From: a virus
Reading direction: 5' to 3' (one strand)
Length of the DNA: 49,856 bases
IMG/VR virus record: IMGVR_UViG_3300024273_001733
Span: 1 to 49,856 of that record
The notes under the pieces are model-generated. The model did no database searches. It was not told the DNA's origin and was given only the letters and a program-made list of their open reading frames with translations. Of this stretch, positions 45,829 through 49,856 are shown piece by piece (positions within the stretch are counted from its first letter, which is position 1; every line of letters starts with the position of its first letter). The position numbers and the translations under genes were made by a program.

Positions 45829-46012
45829 TGTTTAGTTTTTTATTTTCTTTGTTTCTTAGATCTTCTAATTCATCAATAAGACCTTGTGTCTCATGTTGAA
45901 TTATTGTCATTTGTCTCTGTAAGGTTTCAAGTCTTTCATTGATTCTTTTATAAGAATTAACAAATGATAGTTGTTCTGTTGTTAGTTTACTAATATCTAG
46001 TGCCATATCCAC
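45815..46012 (-). CDS. Small coiled-coil protein (65 aa)
   Basis: A 65-residue protein, nearly all helical: LTTEQLSFVNSYKRINERLE then TLQRQMTIIQHETQGLIDEL, ending with a Lys/Asn tail. It overlaps UvsX by 14 bases at its end and 45990-46187 by 23 bases at its start; starting at the second Met (46004-46006) reduces the latter. It is too short to be UvsY (137 residues) and has no clear likeness to it, though the place next to uvsX and the helical form invite that comparison. Confidence 0.55.
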   Translation of the reverse strand: MDMALDISKLTTEQLSFVNSYKRINERLETLQRQMTIIQHETQGLIDELEDLRNKENKKLNNGKK

Positions 46013-46187
46013 TGTTTGTTACTTCATTAATTGAATCTAATAAATTCACCTGTGCAGGATCTACATAAACTTCGTTTGCATTTTTGTTCATGTTATTTAT
46101 TACAAGATTTCTAATAGTTCTTCCAAGCAATTCATCATTAGGATGTTGTTTTACCAGGTTTACGATTTGGTCGTGTGTTATTTTCAT
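45990..46187 (-). CDS. Small hypothetical protein (65 aa)
   Basis: A 65-residue protein between the split polymerase part and the coiled-coil gene, starting 2 bases after the polymerase stop. MKITHDQIVNLVKQHPNDEL and GRTIRNLVINNMNKNANEVY give two helices, with a polar tail. No family recognised. The tight spacing and overlap with the next gene support that it is translated. Confidence 0.5.
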   Translation of the reverse strand: MKITHDQIVNLVKQHPNDELLGRTIRNLVINNMNKNANEVYVDPAQVNLLDSINEVTNSGYGTRY

Positions 46188-46189
46188 AA

Positions 46190-47386
46190 TTAAAATAATG
46201 ATGTTGAATAAATTAGGTTTCTGTTTAGTGAATGTAATCCTACCGCTACCAATACTCTATTCAATGGATCAATTACACTTTTTTCAAATTGTAGTTCATA
46301 ATCTATAGTTGGAGCAAATTCATAAGGATGAGCGCCTGGTTGATACGCAAATATTTCACAAACGTTATGTTTACAGTGATATAACTTTAGCTTCTCGCCA
46401 TTCCCAATCACCTTGTACTTGTTTTTGTACTTTGGGTTTGTATTCATTAGGAAGTTATAAAATCCTGCTGCCTTGACATTAGGAGGACACTTAAGACCAT
46501 ACTGAAATTCAATGGTATCATCTACGATATATTTCTCAATATTGTTAGTTCTCTTGTTAAAACAGATTTCATCAACACTTGCCAATTGAAACTCTTTCTT
46601 ACACTGTTTCAAATAGTCAACCAATCTTTTTAATAGAGAGGCTGTTGGTTTTTCTGATAGGATTAATTTAAGTGCTTCCGTTAAGTGCTTACGTGCTATT
46701 GCAGGGGTTGAACTTTGAATTGTATCATATCCAATCGTCTTAATCTTTTTAAGAGATGGGTATCTTTCATCAATTCCAATTTTATCTTCCCATGCGATAT
46801 TCTGTAAATACTTTTTCTTTGCTAACCAAATTCCTGAGTATGCAATCGTTTCAAGTTCAAACATAAGGAAGTTTTCCGTATTGGTTGCTTCAGCATATTT
46901 GTCCATGCATTTAAAAATATACTCTTTAAGTCTAAAGTTGTATATCTTCATAATGAAATCATCGATGGTTAGTTTATCTCCTAACCATTCAATGGACTCA
47001 TACATTTCCTCAAACTGTACATAACATGAATCCGTATCAATATAAACAACAGATGGTCTTACCAATTTGCCTTTTACATTAATGTTAAAATGTGCATGTA
47101 CCGCTTTATCCTTTGGCCAGAATTCTTGGAAATACTTATTAAGAATCTTTTCAGAGTATAGAATCGCAGATTGACCCTGTAAAGTGATCGATTCTGCGAT
47201 GTCTATATTGAAAAAGTGAAACCACTTATTACCAAATGCACCATAGATGGAGTTAAGCATTACCTTAACTGCCTGTTCATATGCTGTGTATTTGGCAGAC
47301 AATGTTGAATAATGCTCTACCAAGATTTTAATCTCGTCCTGTGTCAGATCACTCTCTGGCTTTAGTATTAATTCATCGATTGTCAT
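46190..47386 (-). CDS. 43: Family B DNA polymerase, C-terminal half (split gp43)
   Basis: A 398-residue protein covering only the end of T4 gp43 (898 residues): fingers motif B (KVMLNSIYGAFGN, near 41), motif C (VVYIDTDSCYV with the two catalytic Asp), FELETIAYSGIWLAKKKYLQN and the thumb (KTIGYDTIQSSTPAIARKHL). The 3'-5' exonuclease and motif A (DxxSLYPS) are absent, and the next upstream gene is gp45, so the rest must be encoded elsewhere. There is no intein-like sequence at the start, so assembly should be non-covalent. Rhodothermus phage RM378 and some Aeromonas T4-like phages also have split polymerases. The end, LIYSTSLF, may bind the clamp (T4: SLDFLFG). Confidence 0.92.
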   Translation of the reverse strand: MTIDELILKPESDLTQDEIKILVEHYSTLSAKYTAYEQAVKVMLNSIYGAFGNKWFHFFNIDIAESITLQGQSAILYSEKILNKYFQEFWPKDKAVHAHFNINVKGKLVRPSVVYIDTDSCYVQFEEMYESIEWLGDKLTIDDFIMKIYNFRLKEYIFKCMDKYAEATNTENFLMFELETIAYSGIWLAKKKYLQNIAWEDKIGIDERYPSLKKIKTIGYDTIQSSTPAIARKHLTEALKLILSEKPTASLLKRLVDYLKQCKKEFQLASVDEICFNKRTNNIEKYIVDDTIEFQYGLKCPPNVKAAGFYNFLMNTNPKYKNKYKVIGNGEKLKLYHCKHNVCEIFAYQPGAHPYEFAPTIDYELQFEKSVIDPLNRVLVAVGLHSLNRNLIYSTSLF

Positions 47387-47389
47387 ATG

Positions 47390-48151
47390 TTATTCAGCTG
47401 TTTGGCAAGTTGCGATTGTTAAAAGTGTTTCAGAATCTTTAGAACGTAAAACAACACGGTTGTCCATTACATTAGCAGAGTAATCTTCCTTGTCTAAAAG
47501 GTTTAAGTATTTTTTGAAAAGAGTTACATCAGTACCATTAGTTCCATCAAATCCATCAGTAACTAAATAGTTGTAAGTTTTTCCTTTCATTCTAACACCA
47601 TCTTTACTTGTAGTGATTGAGAATGTTTCCTCTTTGTCCAATCCAAATAATGAACGAACTTTAGAGATTGCAGTGTAGTCCATATCAAACACATAGTTTG
47701 CTGCCTCTACATTAAAGATTGCTGCAATTTGAGAATCCGTAAGATCTTTATAACCTAATGATGGCTCAGAACATGCCAATTTGATTTCAAGCTCTTCATT
47801 AAAAACTCTAAATTCTGTTGCAACGAAATCTTCCTCGTTTTCTACAAATTCGATTTCAGCACAAACGTTACCAAATTCAAATTGTTTAAATGCATCAGTT
47901 AAACGTGAAGCATCGAAGAAAGCAATCTTTAATTCTTTAGAACCTGCTGCTTCGATAGTTCCATCTTCCAATTGGAAAACATGTGAAACTGGAATTCTGT
48001 GATGTTTTACTGCGTCTCTCTGTGGGAGATATGCAGAAGCCTGTACTACTTCATCCTTAATTTTGAAATAGATAAAAGTATCTATTACTTTAAGACGATT
48101 CACAAAACCGATGAAATTGTTTTGGTCTACCTTGTCAATTTTAATTTTCAT
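47390..48151 (-). CDS. 45: Sliding clamp (T4 gp45)
   Basis: A 253-residue processivity clamp. The layout matches T4 gp45 (228): N-terminal domain with FIYFKIKDEVVQASAYLPQR and KIAFFDASRLTDAFKQF, and C-terminal domain with YVFDMDYTAISKVRSLFGLD followed by FSITTSKDGVRMKGKTYNY and VDGF-like TDGFDGTNGTDVTLFKKYL. It should hold the polymerase and also activate late transcription. It is the first gene of the replication operon; upstream, ATTTTCATTATAATAC with CAAATTTAAAT at nearly the early-promoter spacing may be its promoter. It is adjacent to a capsid-targeted protein gene with a terminator between. Confidence 0.92.
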   Translation of the reverse strand: MKIKIDKVDQNNFIGFVNRLKVIDTFIYFKIKDEVVQASAYLPQRDAVKHHRIPVSHVFQLEDGTIEAAGSKELKIAFFDASRLTDAFKQFEFGNVCAEIEFVENEEDFVATEFRVFNEELEIKLACSEPSLGYKDLTDSQIAAIFNVEAANYVFDMDYTAISKVRSLFGLDKEETFSITTSKDGVRMKGKTYNYLVTDGFDGTNGTDVTLFKKYLNLLDKEDYSANVMDNRVVLRSKDSETLLTIATCQTAE

Positions 48152-48223
48152 GTTGCTTATTTAAATTTGATTATTTAAGTATTATAATGAAAATATTGGT
48201 TTTGTTTCACATATTTTATGGCA

Positions 48224-48252
48224 TAAAAAAACCTGCCATTACTGACAGGTTT
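48224..48252 (-). terminator. Rho-independent terminator
   Basis: AAACCTG, a 10-base loop and CAGGTTT followed by TTTT on the minus strand, 12 bases after the stop of 48264-48770. Confidence 0.85.
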
Positions 48253-48263
48253 ACTTGTGTTTC

Positions 48264-48770
48264 TTATTTTTTTATTGTTATTACAAATGCATTGGAAGAT
48301 CCACCGAGTTTAGACATATCATAATTATCAACTCTTGTAGTAACCTTTGGTTCTTTATCCATTACCAATTCAACATCAAAAAACCCAACTTTCATAGCAT
48401 ATGGCTTAACTGCGTTAATTGCTGATATATCTTTACTGGTTAATTTGCTTGACATTAATGTTTTTAATGTTTGACCTCTACTAAGTTCATAATTTATGTC
48501 ATATACTATCCAACTATTAGGTATTTTGGATTCATCTAAATCCTGTGGCATTCCATTGTAATATGCAGCATATGTATTTCCTTCATCGTAATATTTTGAT
48601 AATTTATAAGTTCCATATTTACCACCTATAACATATATAGTTTCTCCCTTTTCACTTCGTTTAGACGCATTTCTTTTTGCTTTTTCTAGGTCATCTGCTG
48701 ATGAGTTTCCGGAACCGGATAAAGGCCCGAATTCATTTACAAACTCTTCAAATAATTTAATGTGTTTCAT
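48264..48770 (-). CDS. Candidate internal (injected) head protein with targeting leader
   Basis: A 168-residue protein starting MKHIKLFEEFVNE, the same leader as 48780-49220 and the ATP-grasp enzyme, and like the T4 internal-protein targeting sequence. Cutting after Glu13 would leave a small, basic, mostly beta protein (GETIYVIGGKYGTYKLSKYY, later KVGFFDVELVMDKEPKVTTR). No domain is recognised. It is downstream of a sister gene with the same leader, behind a late promoter at 49237-49247 and before a terminator. Inference: packed in the head and injected, perhaps to block a host defence or enzyme, as T4 IPI does. Confidence 0.68.
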   Translation of the reverse strand: MKHIKLFEEFVNEFGPLSGSGNSSADDLEKAKRNASKRSEKGETIYVIGGKYGTYKLSKYYDEGNTYAAYYNGMPQDLDESKIPNSWIVYDINYELSRGQTLKTLMSSKLTSKDISAINAVKPYAMKVGFFDVELVMDKEPKVTTRVDNYDMSKLGGSSNAFVITIKK

Positions 48771-48779
48771 GTTTTATTT

Positions 48780-49220
48780 TTAAAATATTTTTTGATTTGA
48801 ATTAAACCATGATTGAGCGTGCTTAGACGATTCGCTATTACTCATTTTCCATGCATTTTTAAAAGCAGGATCGGTTATTTGTCCATTATCCCAATTAGTG
48901 TAAATATAAACTCCTTGTTGCGCAGCTACACTAAAATAATCTTCTCTATCTTTAGAATTTAATGGAAATATGTCAAAACTAATTAACAATAAGTTTGTAT
49001 CGGTATACCTCGTGAATACTTTAATTTTAGAAATCGATGCTCCTTTATGTTTTTTAAGAATTTCCCAATCTTTTCTCATAGATTTATTGTCAGTATCTCC
49101 TTCGCTAATATTTGCTTTAATCAATTGACTCCATATGCTTTTAACATCTTCATCTCCAAGAGATAGCGTGTTTAATTTTGCCTCGTTTACAAACTCTTCA
49201 TATAGTTTAATGTATTTCAT
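48780..49220 (-). CDS. Candidate internal (injected) head protein with targeting leader
   Basis: A 146-residue protein starting MKYIKLYEEFVNEAKL; cleavage after Glu13 would expose Ala, as in T4 IPIII (FIAE-A). The mature part is basic and alpha/beta: ISKIKVFTRYTDTNLLLISF, then EDYFSVAAQQGVYIYTNWDN, ending HAQSWFNSNQKIF. No family is recognised. It is the first gene of a two-gene late unit (box at 49237-49247) inserted between nrdA and the sliding clamp gene, which are not late genes. That insertion and the lack of homologues I know are typical of variable internal-protein loci. Confidence 0.68.
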   Translation of the reverse strand: MKYIKLYEEFVNEAKLNTLSLGDEDVKSIWSQLIKANISEGDTDNKSMRKDWEILKKHKGASISKIKVFTRYTDTNLLLISFDIFPLNSKDREDYFSVAAQQGVYIYTNWDNGQITDPAFKNAWKMSNSESSKHAQSWFNSNQKIF

Positions 49221-49236
49221 AATAATTTTTATTTTT

Positions 49237-49247
49237 TATTATATATC
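49237..49247 (-). promoter_or_regulatory. Late promoter GATATATAATA
   Basis: A full match to the late box, 16 bases upstream of the first internal-protein candidate and directly after the nrdA terminator. Confidence 0.78.
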
Positions 49248-49255
49248 TTTTTTAA

Positions 49256-49298
49256 AAAAATAAAAAGACAGGGATAGTAGCGAACTTTTCCCTGTCTT
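49256..49298 (-). terminator. Rho-independent terminator after nrdA
   Basis: AAGACAGGGA and TCCCTGTCTT form a perfect 10-bp stem with a 14-base loop, followed by TTTTTATTTTTTT on the minus strand. Confidence 0.9.
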
Positions 49299-49355
49299 AA
49301 CTCCGTTAACTAAAACGGTCCTAAAATGTGGTCCTATTTCATACCACCGGATATC

Positions 49356-49856
49356 TTAACCCTCGCAGCTTTCGCAATCCAATATGTCTCTTGCAAATGA
49401 TTGGGCTGAACTTTGACTAAATTGATAGTATAGAGTTTTAACCCCTTGTTCATGTGCTTTTAAATACAATTGATTAATATCTTTAGCAGGTACACTTGGG
49501 TGAATCATTAAATTTAACGATTGTGACTGGTCAATAAATTGTTGTCTTTGTCCTGCCTGTAAAATTAATTCACTTGGACTGATTTCAATAAATGATTTGA
49601 AAACTGCTTTAGTTGGAAAATCTAAATGTTGTACACTTCCATCACGTTTTAGGATTCCTTCCCAAACATCTGGCGTATTTAAACCATATTTCTCTAATTC
49701 CTCTGTTAGGAATGGATTCTTATAAATAGTTTTTGACTTAGCCAAATCTTTAATAAAATAATTAGATTTAATTGGCTCAATTCCCATACTTACTTGACCT
49801 AAAATAAATGAACTACTTTTTGTTGGTGCAATTGCTAATAGCGTAGTGTTAGATCG
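49356..49856 (-). CDS. nrdA: Ribonucleotide reductase large subunit, C-terminal part (runs off the window)
   Basis: The last 166 codons of a class I ribonucleotide reductase alpha subunit; the frame is open to the window end. TTLLAIAPTKSSSFILGQVS, then MGIEPI, is the conserved substrate-site region, QRQQFIDQSQSLNLMIHPSV and KDINQLYLKAHEQGVKTLYY match the last barrel strands, and the C-terminal CESCEG is the Cys pair that relays electrons from thioredoxin or glutaredoxin. It makes deoxynucleotides for phage DNA. A strong terminator follows. The nrdB partner is not in the window. Confidence 0.95.
   Translation of the reverse strand, partial: RSNTTLLAIAPTKSSSFILGQVSMGIEPIKSNYFIKDLAKSKTIYKNPFLTEELEKYGLNTPDVWEGILKRDGSVQHLDFPTKAVFKSFIEISPSELILQAGQRQQFIDQSQSLNLMIHPSVPAKDINQLYLKAHEQGVKTLYYQFSQSSAQSFARDILDCESCEG

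Noticed and set aside
45815-46012. UvsY mediator next to UvsX
   Set aside because: Length is half of T4 UvsY and no residue pattern matches; only the location and helical nature agree.
46190-47386. Split polymerase as another inteinic fractured gene
   Set aside because: The C-part begins with polymerase-like helical sequence; no intein C-terminal motif (His-Asn) precedes motif B.
1-49856. CRISPR array, insertion sequence, rRNA or integrase/attachment site
   Set aside because: No regularly spaced direct repeats, transposase, ribosomal RNA or recombinase sequence was seen; the recurrent A/T-rich blocks are promoters, not array repeats.

Overview
The window is part of the genome of a large T4-like (Straboviridae-related, 'far-T4') myovirus. 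Genes for the portal, prohead protease, major capsid protein, sheath, tube, terminase, sliding clamp, clamp loader, UvsX, gp41, gp46/47 and a gp55-type sigma factor are recognisable and partly in T4 order. All but one gene lie on the minus strand. The DNA is AT-rich, start codons are preceded by A/T-rich sequence without Shine-Dalgarno motifs, and one promoter class has a TAnnTTT(G/A)-like -7 box. Together these suggest a host in the Bacteroidota, perhaps Flavobacteriia; this is inference.

Layout, left to right (transcription runs right to left). 1-3.3 kb: a tRNA cluster (Glu, Gly, Thr, Pro, Gln, Phe, Cys, Arg and two degenerate tRNA-like genes) with a GIY-YIG homing endonuclease gene and small proteins. 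3.4-5.4 kb: a late ATP-grasp enzyme with a T4-type capsid-targeting N-terminus, two small proteins and an ECF-like sigma factor. 5.5-10.5 kb: an early-type operon with a methyltransferase-like protein, an apparently dead phosphoesterase, a PD-(D/E)XK nuclease, guanylate kinase, sugar epimerase, DenV glycosylase and a polynucleotide 3'-phosphatase. 10.5-12 kb: a membrane-anchored nuclease and small proteins. 12-25.8 kb: the tail and packaging module: repeat-built tape measure, tail chaperone with a probable +1 frameshift, tube, sheath, large terminase split by an atypical split intein with an endonuclease fragment between the halves, small terminase and a large structural protein. 25.8-28.6 kb: clamp-loader small subunit candidate, RNase H-type 5' nuclease and gp44. 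28.6-39.2 kb: one plus-strand gene, then head genes (core protein, gp23, a gp21-gp22 fusion, gp67-like, gp20, gp4), the gp55-like late sigma factor and gp15. 39.2-48.2 kb: a replication/recombination operon (gp46, gp47, a gp33-like candidate, gp41, 2OG oxygenase, UvsX, the C-terminal half of a split DNA polymerase, gp45). 48.2-49.9 kb: two small proteins with capsid-targeting N-termini and the 3' end of nrdA.

Two promoter classes organise expression. The first is a TTTTC box followed, with invariant spacing, by ATAGTTATATTTA; it appears six times upstream of tRNAs, the ECF-like sigma gene, the repair operon and the 5' nuclease gene. The second is GATATATAATA, a clear relative of the T4 late promoter TATAAATA, found upstream of nearly every structural transcription unit and upstream of the capsid-targeted proteins. 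Rho-independent terminators usually sit just before the next late promoter.

The most interesting items are: (1) several proteins sharing the leader MKxIKLFEEFxxE, close to the T4 internal-protein targeting sequence, including an ATP-grasp ligase that may be packaged and injected; (2) the fractured terminase with its unusual split intein; (3) a prfB-like CTT-TAA +1 frameshift site in the tail chaperone gene; (4) a hairpin that buries the homing endonuclease start codon and contains a late promoter; (5) a metallophosphoesterase that has lost all its metal ligands; (6) a protease-scaffold fusion studded with its own likely cleavage sites.
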